The notes under the pieces are model-generated. The model did no database searches, had not been told where the DNA came from, and saw only the letters and a program-made list of their open reading frames with translations. A program made the translations under genes and the position numbers. Source: Curvivirga sp965219885 (lineage in GTDB: Bacteria; Pseudomonadota; Alphaproteobacteria; UBA8366; Aestuariispiraceae). Taken from it: a stretch of DNA of 64,000 nucleotides. Location: assembly GCF_965219885.1 (NCBI RefSeq), contig NZ_CBDCOT010000008.1, forward strand, positions 62,001-126,000. Direction: 5' to 3'. Positions 19,501 to 25,639 of the stretch are shown one piece after another (the stretch's first letter is position 1; each line of letters starts with the position of its first letter).

Positions 19501-21664
19501 GGAAGTCGACTCCTCCTAATCCAATCAAGACGTCATCACCTGCGCCACTATAAAGAGCATTTGATGAATTATTACCTTCAACAGAATCGGCTAGAACTGA
19601 ACCAATTACACCTTCGAAATTGGAAATCACATCCCCTTCAGCACTTCCACCCTGCGCAGTGTTATGCAGTAAACTAACAATTACACCTTCTATACTATCG
19701 GCATAAGATAAAAAATCTAACCCACTGCCACCATCTAGTATATCAGCCCCGGAACCACCAATCAGAGTGTCGTCACCGCTACCTCCTGAAAGGTTATCAT
19801 TTCCATCACTTCCATACATATAGACGTCATAGTCACCACTATGAGAGAACGTATCATCACCATCGTTACCATAAACCCACTCTGCTTCTACCAGCAGCAA
19901 ATCAAGAGTAACCGCCTCTACCGTCTGCACAAATATTGCATCATCTCCATCACCAGCTTTTATTTGACTTATATTGTCGTTAGCATCAATAAAGATTGTG
20001 TCATCTCCTGCACCTGCATGGATAATATCTTGGCCATCTCCTCCTGAGATTAAATCATTCCCAAGGCTTCCCTTAAGAATGTCATTCCCTCCTTCACCAA
20101 AAATAATCACTGAAGGTAATGATTGTTCTGCATCTGACTGATCACTGTCAGGATCTATGTCTTGTGGTGTAGAGACCATATCTTCCGCAGAAAAGATATC
20201 ATTACCATCATTTCCAACAGCCGATTCTATATTACTGGTAGCCATATTTAAGCTTAGACCTTGAGCATTTGAAACGATCACAACATCATTACCGGCTCCG
20301 CCATCAATTAACTTATCATCGCTGTCCACAAAGAGTGTGTCACTACCGGCTCCACCAAAAATACTATCGCTTCCAGCTGAACCGGCAATCCAATCATTGC
20401 CAGCACCACCTGTGAGAACATCATCTCCAGCACCGCCGTCCAATAATACATCGTTAGTTGATGAAGTAGACAAACGATCGTTTAATCTTGCACCATACAG
20501 CGCATCAACACCTAACTCCGCAGCATCTTCAACGATACGCGTACCATCTTGACCAAATAAGGCATCATATCCCACTTCCAAACTAAACTTTGTGCCTGAA
20601 CTAGTTTCCTGAGTACTATATCCAAATATGGACGCCTGCAGCTCTAAATCCCAAACAACTCCCTCAGAACCGTCAATCGTCTCAAATTTTGCAGTGTTAT
20701 GGATAATATTCCCTTCAACCAATTCATCAACTTCCGTTCGTGTCAAATCAATAGAAGTAATCCCCCATTCCCCTAAAGTTTTAAGCTCTCCATCGTCTGT
20801 TTCTCCATCTTGGTCGAGATCCTGCCATATACGAAACTTTGCAAAATCTGGTGTATCAGACGCATCAAGCATTCCGTCACCGTTCACATCATAAACAGCT
20901 TCAAGCGCTTCCAAATCTGTATCATCTTCCTCTGTCGAGAGAGAAAAAGCGAGTTCCTCAGGCGAGTTAACTGTGCCATCCCCATCAAGGTCTATAACTA
21001 AAAAACCATCATCAGGACCAATCCAACCCAAGTTTTCTTTTTGTCCATCACCATCATGGTCAAAATAAACATTTGAATCATTGTGATCTATTAATTGAAT
21101 ATCTCCATCATCATTAAGATCAAGAGCAACTGGCTTGTACCCCATCCGGCCACCTGTCGCTTTCTCGATGGCTTTTTTCATCGCACTGTCAAAAAGGTCT
21201 TCCGGCTTAACTTCTTGTGGCTCAAGTAAAGGGGAATAAGAGCTTAATGTCTCACCTTCGTACTGACGCATTCTTCTTTGCCACTCTAACTCTCTTCTTT
21301 TTTCCTCAGGCAAGTCGTCTTCAGAATAATGAAAGTTATTTGATGGATGAGGGCCTGCATAAGGCTCCTCTTCAGGCTCAGGAACACTGAAAAGGCTATC
21401 ATAAAAACCATCTTCAATTAAACCAGTAAAATCCTCTGCATATGGAGCTGTCCAATCGTATCCACTGCCGCCATATATTGTATCATCACCATCTCCCCCC
21501 TGAACGTCACCAGATGGACTTGGGCCAGGGTTATGGAAATTGTTTGATGGATGTGGTCCTGTATATTCATTCTCACTACCGTTACTAGAATCTCCACCAA
21601 AACAAATATTTCTTGGAATAAAATCTGTTGGATTTCCAATCAAAAATGCATCAATCTTTTTCAT
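10502..21664 (-). CDS. Giant multidomain RTX protein (LamG, cadherin-like, FG-GAP, calcium-binding repeats)
   Basis: About 3,720 residues, predicted to be exported by a type I system and folded by calcium outside the cell; adhesin or toxin-like. Rough order: acidic N-terminus with GPHPSNNFH twice (about 36-44, 104-112); EF-hand-like DxDGDG block (175-365); GGxGxDxL RTX repeats (365-990); unrecognised beta-rich segment (990-1200); cadherin-like domain (1230-1395); LamG-like 1 and 2 (1400-1620, 1650-1885); RTX (1890-2185); cadherin-like 2 (2200-2340); LamG-like 3 (2355-2590); discoidin-like segment (2610-2730); RTX; cadherin-like 3 (2920-3085); seven FG-GAP repeats (3090-3540); C-terminal RTX plus an HCBP-related domain (ISDWYD). 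There is no signal peptide, as expected for type I export. ATG at 21664 with GAGGGG is preferred over in-frame TTG at 21685. It follows a HlyC-like gene. Confidence 0.9.
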   Translation of the reverse strand: MKKIDAFLIGNPTDFIPRNICFGGDSSNGSENEYTGPHPSNNFHNPGPSPSGDVQGGDGDDTIYGGSGYDWTAPYAEDFTGLIEDGFYDSLFSVPEPEEEPYAGPHPSNNFHYSEDDLPEEKRRELEWQRRMRQYEGETLSSYSPLLEPQEVKPEDLFDSAMKKAIEKATGGRMGYKPVALDLNDDGDIQLIDHNDSNVYFDHDGDGQKENLGWIGPDDGFLVIDLDGDGTVNSPEELAFSLSTEEDDTDLEALEAVYDVNGDGMLDASDTPDFAKFRIWQDLDQDGETDDGELKTLGEWGITSIDLTRTEVDELVEGNIIHNTAKFETIDGSEGVVWDLELQASIFGYSTQETSSGTKFSLEVGYDALFGQDGTRIVEDAAELGVDALYGARLNDRLSTSSTNDVLLDGGAGDDVLTGGAGNDWIAGSAGSDSIFGGAGSDTLFVDSDDKLIDGGAGNDVVIVSNAQGLSLNMATSNIESAVGNDGNDIFSAEDMVSTPQDIDPDSDQSDAEQSLPSVIIFGEGGNDILKGSLGNDLISGGDGQDIIHAGAGDDTIFIDANDNISQIKAGDGDDAIFVQTVEAVTLDLLLVEAEWVYGNDGDDTFSHSGDYDVYMYGSDGNDNLSGGSGDDTLIGGSGADILDGGSGLDFLSYADSIEGVIVSLLHNTAQGGSAEGDVISNFEGVIGSVLADSVEGNNSSNALYSGAGDDVLIGLGGVDFLYGGSGSDTSDYSASGSAVTVDLTEGTGSGGHAEGDTLNSIENLVGSAHADTLRGDDADNVFAGGAGGDTLSGGEGNDTLDYATSSAGVSINLSDNSTSGGDAAGDIISGFENVIGSDHDDTLSGDDTANKLEGGAGEDTLTGLAGADILSGGAGNDTIEAGADQDHVEGGAGADILDGGDDIDTLSYEHSSEAVSVDLGNNQFSGGDAAGDVVSNFENLQGSAHDDSLTGNDTDNSLEGLAGADALDGGAGTDTASYANSERGVDVSLSRGGGLHYLEQVKFAAASTGQVTLSDNGSKAVIVGGNATIYSESLTSSLSDGWIVSTLSVDPGNYTDAMPDGYIYLTDKSATGNTPSGQEYISLYLGSDSDKFGLKVFDSNGDETASYDFIGKSDTAGSFSFAYRRDTGLLAVFANGALAGVLNWTSGLDLVTGVSGPEGYSFNLSENPDLLGQIGLDGAHSLNDTFTNIENLQGSQYGDRLEGDAGNNTLTGGSGNDDLFGGAGLDKAVYSGDAAGYKFTRNTDADGNITSYTIEDINSDLSGDDGTDTLVDVEEAHFGDGTVIKFDGSNNAAIAAGGKVVVKAGDTASWQLHGYDIDGDTISFAGVDGTGAAVAAGTSFNTSNGGSVTINADGSYSYTAATGYEGSDSFTYQVTDEHGAVSEANMDVFVTLPKPDASLSLTDPDDYLVNTNGVVGDPQVWTLSMWVKRDSTGGTHYLMDSGAAGDSNPDNIKFEFNDALRVDMNGSFVIMTEQKFTSTNDWYHFVFASDTRSGVADSDLFKLYVDGELVTDFEYDARGTRPTAGGSWGDFNSGNPIHFGRRIYDNQLNFDGSFSNIEFVDGLALDASAFGANVDGEWTTQNYNGSYGPAGYRLDFSDASDLGKDSSGNENDFDNSGGIQNISDSDNAIDPTSSGSTGDSSSSVNENQADVTYSELNGISSNTTTSYLSRQFDSEGDKNSWVIESWVKRESVDTEDFIFTASDYAWIGFDSNNKLVFASYATSYPNPVGYYIAESEQTFTSNDWINISVAYDTNRTDGKFVRIFVNGEEIGLSRNTFLGNWSHAVIGEDWEYRIGQRYRDTDIFNGQIGSIVYRDGAKLEDRGDLITGAYRDEEWVAIEPTASSSYGSNGFALKFNDNNNLGYDVSGNDNHFTTTGVVTHHNDSGKRVFKASYDHDGSSGNDILLGDFGADKLKGYSGDDLLIGGAGADILDGGLGEDTADYSASTEGVTIDLSAGTASGGDAEGDQLISIEHVTGSAFADTLSGTTAANRLEGGAGDDVLDGRSGGDTLLGGEGNDTASYASSTAAVTVDLTDNSQNAGGHAEGDILTDIENIIGSGFSDSLKGNDQDNKLEGGAGDDSLIGGAGSDILDGGTGEDTADYSTSSEGVTVDLSTATVSGGDAAGDTLISIENVTGSDQSDTLTGDDVANILGGNAGDDVLTGGSGNDELDGGAGHDIAHYSGDVAGYQISVDSSDGTVTIEDVESGLSGDDGTDTLVGVEEAHFGDGTVIKFDGSNNAAIAAGGKVVVKSGDTASWQLHGYDIDGDTISFAGVDGTGVAVTAGTSFNTSNGGSVTINADGSYSYTAATGYEGSDSFTYQVTDEHGVVSEAVMDVDVSSIETTNGPGNNESSSFNGSSSHMTRTPSVSGNRQAWTLSMWIKRDSVGGVQWLWHNGDSTNSNTDNIYFKPDNTLKIDMAGYTIVNSEDAFTSTSDWYHLVVSSDTRNGVSNDELLNIYVNGEKVTKFAQDGRGTHLVAGGQWANVNTLNSSSFGHRNFNGGQYHFDGSMANIEFVDGLVLDASSFGTNVEGNWTAQDYQGSHGATGYRLNFSDVSDLGKDSSGNENDFNNVDIIQNSSDLDVAIDLSNAATLSSSTAELSFISNKNYDETGDEAALVNVGNNEFIGHSWGKDIAIKKVRIWRPSNTGYDGLAGSGEITFTVEGSHSADWSDSVVLGSKSIIDYDGARIAESAYVDIDTSTATYKYHRVIIKTAGNGVRVAEIEYFDVIDQTPISGLGNDVLQGEADSDILIGHSGDDLLIGGAGADTLDGGLGEDTADYSASTEGVTIDLSAGTASAGDAEGDQLISIEHVTGSAFADTLSGTTAANRLEGGADDDVLDGRSGGDTLLGGEGNDTASYASSTAAVTVDLTDNSQNAGGHAEGDILTDIENIIGSGFSDSLKGNDQDNKLEGGAGDDSIDGGEGFDIAVIHGQLKDFVITFESDANTTFSDRNMSDGNAGFDKLKNVEQVNFDDRSLFLNGQNNGVIAIDSRISAKSRDLVSSKLSAIDIENDNFSFNGLNNSGNLVATGVSFTSENGGVVTINSDGTYSYKAASGYNGDDSFRFRATDEHGFSSEAVVVITNQPTIETFDFEEDAIKIATNVDIQHNTNYRHFGFGDVNGDGQTDLIMNDRDVDGYNSSNESFVKVLYGQAGSFYGSNSGPLNLDASDHDLIASAIGTPNGDSLKFAVADTNGDGQADVTIGHSSYLNRIDIESLTTFENSSVQQTLAHATTGQINQGGPTSLIYADYNGDGFMDLFSGGTASNYGSFSPTKTTLGAWFGTGSGLSSSPSVVAYTNLAGVGQSSKSMGAYAIGALDLNNDGYDDVLVTGGGANDGQMVMMNGIKINYGNANGSFTSNLDSADGGFILSNVTDGRLIDLKMASGHADINGDGSNDLALHNLYEDKAYIYFGGNTETGSVDFDALSNDQKLTVTGLGGNVTSMSIGDLDYDGVADIAIGVSSYAGGDGAVWIVRGQAHGWNGTLDVSQASSDQAVLIAPDSGSGNQIGLEVEIADMNFDGLNDLLIASRGGDRSLYAIEGKNIFGYWSEPNMEGTHGNDYLKGGANANHISTFEGDDILIGGAGADILNGGLGSDTYSFYIGDDQDVINNSDSNAASSTDKIVFGSGVDEGDIWFRQEGDDLVAQLLGTDDQVTISDWYDTSSVNYQSIDQFEVADGSTLNASNVQALVDAMSSFSVDEVTNDTVMSNADHDDAQTVIAANWS
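12941..13410. repeat. Long direct repeat A, copy 1 (inside RTX gene)
   Basis: About 470 bases nearly identical to 15446-15915 at a constant offset of 2505, with only a few base changes. It encodes an RTX repeat unit including TADYSASTEGVTIDL and TASYASSTAAVTVDL. The DNA-level identity indicates a recent duplication or gene conversion. Confidence 0.9.
14661..15040. repeat. Long direct repeat B, copy 1 (inside RTX gene)
   Basis: About 380 bases nearly identical to 17499-17878 at a constant offset of 2838. It encodes the cadherin-like module (GGSVTINADGSYSYTAATG, DEHG) and the preceding EEAHFGDGTVIKFDGSNN stretch. Confidence 0.9.
15446..15915. repeat. Long direct repeat A, copy 2 (inside RTX gene)
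   Basis: Second copy of repeat A (see 12941-13410). The two copies share silent positions as well as coding ones. Confidence 0.9.
17499..17878. repeat. Long direct repeat B, copy 2 (inside RTX gene)
   Basis: Second copy of repeat B (see 14661-15040). Each copy is flanked by a related but more diverged LamG-like module, suggesting an ancient block duplication followed by local homogenisation. Confidence 0.88.
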
Positions 21665-21744
21665 CTTCCCCTCACAATCAAACAAAGTAATTTGACGTAA
21701 AAATTGCTTCCCCGCATATCCTTCAAAAACTGAGGAAAGCTAGC

Positions 21745-22512
21745 TTACTTATTAACTATTTCTTGAATTTTTTCTTTAATCTCTGACACGTTCATATTTG
21801 GCAAAATTGCATCTTGATATAACAATTCCACTAAATGAAGCTTAAATGCTATTTCAGCTTGATGCCTAGCTTCAGGTATTATTTCAATTGGCAAACCAAC
21901 GCTAAATAATAATCCTTTTAATATTTTTTCGCGATTTTCTTGCATATTAGATGTAATTTTCAGGATAAGGCTTACATGCTCTATTTCCCCATCCTCATGG
22001 ATTAGAAATCCAGTCAAATCGTCATCCTCAACACAAATTGCCTCATATTCTGGGTAACTATTCGTGCCGCAGATCTTATCATAATTCTCTCGTTTGAACT
22101 CTGCGATTTTATCGTCGCTTTCTGATATCTTTATGAATACATTAATTTTATCAACCAGCTCTTGTTTTTTTAAAATTTCGTCTGTTTCAAAAACTTTTAG
22201 CATTTCCGAATTATTATGATGCCTAATAGAAAACTCATCATATACATTCATAAATTCGTTATAAATTTTCTGCTCGATCAACTGATTCGGTTCAGATGAA
22301 ACAAATGGCCAAACCTTTATTGTTGAGTTACGCCATTTTATAATTTTTCCATTATCTGATCTTTCAATCAACTTTACGAAATATTCAGTAACCTCTGACT
22401 GGGAATAGGATACCTTCTCTCTCGATCCCACGAGTACAATTGTAAAAACAAGAAAAAATGCTAATAAAAAAAATAACGATAGAACTAGAGAACTCTTTTT
22501 TTGAAAGAACAT
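21745..22512 (-). CDS. Membrane-anchored protein between hlyC-like and RTX genes; possibly DUF2927-like
   Basis: The 255-residue protein starts with one hydrophobic segment (about 8-29, LVLSLFFLLAFFLVFTIVLV), probably an uncleaved anchor or signal peptide, followed by a soluble, Lys/Glu/Asn-rich periplasmic part. The layout faintly resembles DUF2927: KWRNSTIKVWPF early, CGTNSYPEYEAIC in the middle, and LHLVELLYQDAILPNMNVSE near the end, where DUF2927 proteins have LLY-DPR-PGMS. This is inference from memory and may be wrong. It lies 15 bases after the hlyC-like gene and 80 bases before the RTX start, so one transcript is likely. A role in modification, export or surface retention of the RTX protein is guessed from position only. 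Confidence 0.7.
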   Translation of the reverse strand: MFFQKKSSLVLSLFFLLAFFLVFTIVLVGSREKVSYSQSEVTEYFVKLIERSDNGKIIKWRNSTIKVWPFVSSEPNQLIEQKIYNEFMNVYDEFSIRHHNNSEMLKVFETDEILKKQELVDKINVFIKISESDDKIAEFKRENYDKICGTNSYPEYEAICVEDDDLTGFLIHEDGEIEHVSLILKITSNMQENREKILKGLLFSVGLPIEIIPEARHQAEIAFKLHLVELLYQDAILPNMNVSEIKEKIQEIVNK

Positions 22513-22527
22513 TTTCTTCGAACTCTA

Positions 22528-22983
22528 TTATAAACTAGTGTGCTTGAAGTTTGGATTTCTAATAAGATGTATTCTAGTCATATTATCTTTTCCTCCAAAC
22601 CTCGCAGCTTTCGCCATTGATATAAATTTAAAGTCATCTTTGCTCATTTGATTAGCAATTTTCTTTAACTGTCCATTCAAACAAATAACATCAATCAACC
22701 AAAGATTCTTACCGCTTTTCCAATCCTTTGGTTGTAATTTATCATTAAGACTAAGATATCTCTTTTCGGAAGCTTTATTCATCCACGCCCAACTCAGAAA
22801 CGCAACTGGCTCACCTTCTTCACGAAAAATCCTACACTGGTTCAAACGCACAGGAGGAAGTACCAAACGAATAAAATCATTCTGGCTCCATTTTTTGTGA
22901 TAATCAGATTGTAAAAATATCTTTTGTATGTCCGCCAATGCAGATTTCTCGAAATCCGATAAAAAGACTTTATACTTCGCCAT
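22528..22983 (-). CDS. Toxin-activating lysine acyltransferase, HlyC family
   Basis: HlyC-type enzymes transfer a fatty acyl chain from acyl-ACP to internal lysines of RTX toxins in the cytoplasm. The 151-residue protein aligns along its length with HlyC: LQSDYHKKWSQNDF (catalytic His29), VLPPVRLNQCRIFREEGEPV, AFLSWAWM, then DWKSGKNLWLIDVI (catalytic Asp98). The frame extends to 23037, but ATG at 22983 has GGGGGA about 5 bases upstream and matches the family N-terminus. It is the first gene of a three-gene unit ending in the giant RTX gene, so that protein is the obvious substrate. The neighbouring APE cluster supplies dedicated acyl-ACPs, but any link is speculative. Confidence 0.88.
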   Translation of the reverse strand: MAKYKVFLSDFEKSALADIQKIFLQSDYHKKWSQNDFIRLVLPPVRLNQCRIFREEGEPVAFLSWAWMNKASEKRYLSLNDKLQPKDWKSGKNLWLIDVICLNGQLKKIANQMSKDDFKFISMAKAARFGGKDNMTRIHLIRNPNFKHTSL

Positions 22984-23220
22984 ACTGTCCCCCAAACAAC
23001 TAAAAAACCAAGCTAACAAATGTTCGTCAAATGGCAATTACAAATTATACTATTCAATTATCGTAGCAGCCTGTAAGTGGAATACTTAAAACGATCATTG
23101 GGACAGTTTTGGGACACTGAAATTCAATTAAATGGAAATTTGATCCAATTCGACAGCACTTCACTATATGATAAGAAACACTTGATTTAATTTCATAGCT
23201 TTATCAAAGAAAACTAGATT

Positions 23221-24447
23221 TTATATTCGTTTAAAGATCAGAGATGTATTGATGCCACCAAAGGCGAAATTGTTACTCATTAATATTTCCGTATCAATTT
23301 CACGGGCTGAACCTTTTAAGTAATCTAGATCAGCACAATTTTCATCTAGTTCATCCAGATTTATAAGTTCTGCGAACCACTTATCATGCAGCATCTTTAA
23401 TCCCAGCCATGCTTCCATTGCACCGCATGCGCCTAGGCTATGACCAAAATAACATTTTAACGTATGATACGGAACGCGATTCCCAAAAATCGAATATGTT
23501 GCATGAGATTCTGCTATATCACCATGTTCTGTTGCGGTGCCATGGCCGCTAACAAAACCGATATCATTCGGTGATAAATTAGCATCGTCTAAGGCCAAAT
23601 GTAGAGCTTGTTCCATAGTCTCTTTGGTTGGTTGGGTAATATGATTTCCATCTGAATTCGTACCAAAGCCAACAATTTCGGCGATGATATGAGCGCCGCG
23701 TGCTTTGGCAAATTCATAATCTTCCAGTATTAAGGTTGCAGCCCCTTCTCCAATCACCAAACCGTCGCGCTTTTTATCAAATGGGCGCGGTGTAATTTTA
23801 GGAGTTTCGTTTTTTGTACTGGTTGCATAAAGAGAATCGAATACCGCTGCCATAGAGGGACAAAGCTCTTCTGCGCCTCCAGCTACCATCACATCTTGCA
23901 TACCATATTTGATCGCTTCATATGCATATCCAATCCCCATGCTGCCAGATGTACAGGCTGTCGATGTCGGAATTACGCGACCAGTAATACCAAAGAAAGT
24001 ACTTATATTCACCGCACTTGTGTGACTCATCATACGGATATAGCTTGTTGCTGTAAGGTTTTTCATCGTCCCGTCAAAGATAAATTCCCCAAAAGCAACC
24101 ATAGGATTCGTACTGCCAAAGGAAGAACCATAAGCGACTCCCATTCGGCCTGATTGAAAGATGGGATCATTTAATTCAATACCCGCATCTTTCAGGGCTA
24201 AATTTGTCGCATGTACGGACATCTTTGCGACGGGCCCCATGCTTCTTAATTTTTTACGTGGATATTCTTGATCTACATCGAAACCTTCAATAGGTGCAGC
24301 AAGACGCGTATTGAGATCTTTGTAAAAATCCCATTCTTTCATATGCCTTACACCGGTTTTTCCAGCGATCATGGCAGATTTTATATCGGTCCATTCCTGC
24401 CCAAGCGCAGAAATACCGCTTATTCCTGTGACGACAACACGACGCAT
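23221..24447 (-). CDS. apeR: Beta-ketoacyl-ACP synthase, ApeR type
   Basis: A FabF-like condensing enzyme of 408 residues at the 3' end of the aryl polyene cluster. The full Cys-His-His triad is present: C165 (TSTACTSGSM), H302 (SGHGTATEHGD) and H336 (CYFGHSLGACG). In the characterised APE system the main elongating pair is ApeO-ApeC, and ApeR is an additional synthase thought to prime or support chain building; its exact role here is inferred from cluster position. It starts 3 bases after apeQ. No clear terminator follows in the 237 bases before the hlyC-like gene. Confidence 0.88.
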   Translation of the reverse strand: MRRVVVTGISGISALGQEWTDIKSAMIAGKTGVRHMKEWDFYKDLNTRLAAPIEGFDVDQEYPRKKLRSMGPVAKMSVHATNLALKDAGIELNDPIFQSGRMGVAYGSSFGSTNPMVAFGEFIFDGTMKNLTATSYIRMMSHTSAVNISTFFGITGRVIPTSTACTSGSMGIGYAYEAIKYGMQDVMVAGGAEELCPSMAAVFDSLYATSTKNETPKITPRPFDKKRDGLVIGEGAATLILEDYEFAKARGAHIIAEIVGFGTNSDGNHITQPTKETMEQALHLALDDANLSPNDIGFVSGHGTATEHGDIAESHATYSIFGNRVPYHTLKCYFGHSLGACGAMEAWLGLKMLHDKWFAELINLDELDENCADLDYLKGSAREIDTEILMSNNFAFGGINTSLIFKRI

Positions 24448-24450
24448 AAT

Positions 24451-25179
24451 TTAATACATGCCCCCGTTCACAGACAGAACCTGACGCGTAATATAAGAAG
24501 CGTCGTCAGAACATAGAAAAGATACTGCGGCAGCAACTTCTTCAGGCTTTCCTACACGTTGAAGCGGGATAGATTTTTTGATTTCATCGATCGGCAAATT
24601 ATCCAACATTTTTGTATCAATTAACCCGGGCGCAACACAGTTTACGGTGATTTTTCGTTTCGCCAGCTCTACTGCCAAGGATTTGGCCGCCCCGATCAAC
24701 CCTGCTTTTGTAGCAGAATAATTAACTTGGCCCCTATTTCCCATCTCGCCGGATACAGAAGACATTACCACAATCCGACCGCCATTTCGTGCCGACACCA
24801 TCGGCATCGTCACCGGATGTAAGACATTATAAAAACCATCTAAATTCGTGCGTAGAACATTGTCCCATTCGATATCTGTCATAGCAGGAAAAGCTGTATC
24901 CTTTGTAATACCTGCATTCAGAACAACACCATATAAAGCCCCCTCCTCTTCAATAGCGTGTTCCAGCTTTTTACGACAATCTTCCCGGTCTGAAATATCA
25001 AACTGTAGAATAGCTCCGTCGCTGCCCTTATCTTTTACGGCGTTTAGGGTTTCTTCAGCGCCTTGTTTATCACCGCCATAATGTACAATGATACGAAAGC
25101 CGTCTTCTGCGAGTTTAATAGCGATCGCACGACCGATCCCTTTGCTTGCCCCTGTTACAAGAATGGTTTTTGTTATCAT
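24451..25179 (-). CDS. apeQ: 3-ketoacyl-ACP reductase, ApeQ (FabG-like)
   Basis: A short-chain dehydrogenase/reductase that reduces the beta-keto group after each condensation, using NADPH. It is 242 residues long. Cofactor motif GASKGIG lies at residues 10-16, the NAG motif at 88-90 (LNAGIT), and the catalytic set is S141, Y154 and K158 (NYSATKAG). Paired with the ApeP and ApeI dehydratases it leaves a trans double bond at each cycle. No enoyl reductase is present in the cluster, which explains the conjugated product. It lies 16 bases after apeP. Confidence 0.92.
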   Translation of the reverse strand: MITKTILVTGASKGIGRAIAIKLAEDGFRIIVHYGGDKQGAEETLNAVKDKGSDGAILQFDISDREDCRKKLEHAIEEEGALYGVVLNAGITKDTAFPAMTDIEWDNVLRTNLDGFYNVLHPVTMPMVSARNGGRIVVMSSVSGEMGNRGQVNYSATKAGLIGAAKSLAVELAKRKITVNCVAPGLIDTKMLDNLPIDEIKKSIPLQRVGKPEEVAAAVSFLCSDDASYITRQVLSVNGGMY

Positions 25180-25195
25180 TTTACATTACACTCGC

Positions 25196-25639
25196 TTAGC
25201 TTTCTGCTTGGAATTCACGCGGTTGATATACATTTAGATTTGCAGTAGCTACAATTTCTTCACGAAGAGAAATCTTGCATTCAAATGCAGCCATTTCGCC
25301 GTCCTTATAAAGGTTCTCAGCGTCTACAACAAGAACATCTCCAATCACGAATTCGTTTTTTGAAAGTATGAGGCGTCTTGTCCCTAAAAGGAAACCAATA
25401 TCAATCTTTCGACCGCTATTTAATGCTAATATGCCGCTATGACAGGCTATCGATTGAGCCATATACTCTATGGAAACATAAGAAGGCACCACATTATTTG
25501 TCATGAATGGTGTTTCTTCGGTAATAACAACCTGACATTTAACTTGCGTTTCATTAAATCCTAACACCTGATCAATCAGGATCATCGGTGCTTCATGCGC
25601 AATGAGTTCGTCCACGCTGAATTTACAGTTTTTCAGCAT
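25196..25639 (-). CDS. apeP: 3-hydroxyacyl-ACP dehydratase, ApeP type
   Basis: A hotdog-fold dehydratase of 147 residues that removes water from the beta-hydroxyacyl intermediate. The motif HEAPMILIDQV near residue 15 supplies the His, and YVSIEYMAQSIACHSG near residue 68 the acidic residue, as in ApeP/FabA-like proteins. In the known APE pathway ApeP works as a heterodimer with ApeI, encoded here at 35206. Its ATG lies inside the 3' end of apeO (17-base overlap), implying translational coupling. Confidence 0.88.
   Translation of the reverse strand: MLKNCKFSVDELIAHEAPMILIDQVLGFNETQVKCQVVITEETPFMTNNVVPSYVSIEYMAQSIACHSGILALNSGRKIDIGFLLGTRRLILSKNEFVIGDVLVVDAENLYKDGEMAAFECKISLREEIVATANLNVYQPREFQAES

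Noticed and set aside
19029..20552. Short tandem-looking repeats that could suggest a CRISPR array
   Set aside because: The periodicity is 27 bases of degenerate nonapeptide coding for calcium-binding RTX repeats, with no constant repeat plus unique spacer pattern.
23100..23118. GGGACAGTTTTGGGACAC, reminiscent of sequence found near some tyrosine integrase genes
   Set aside because: No integrase remnant can be read in any frame nearby and no attachment-site repeat was found, so an island end cannot be supported.
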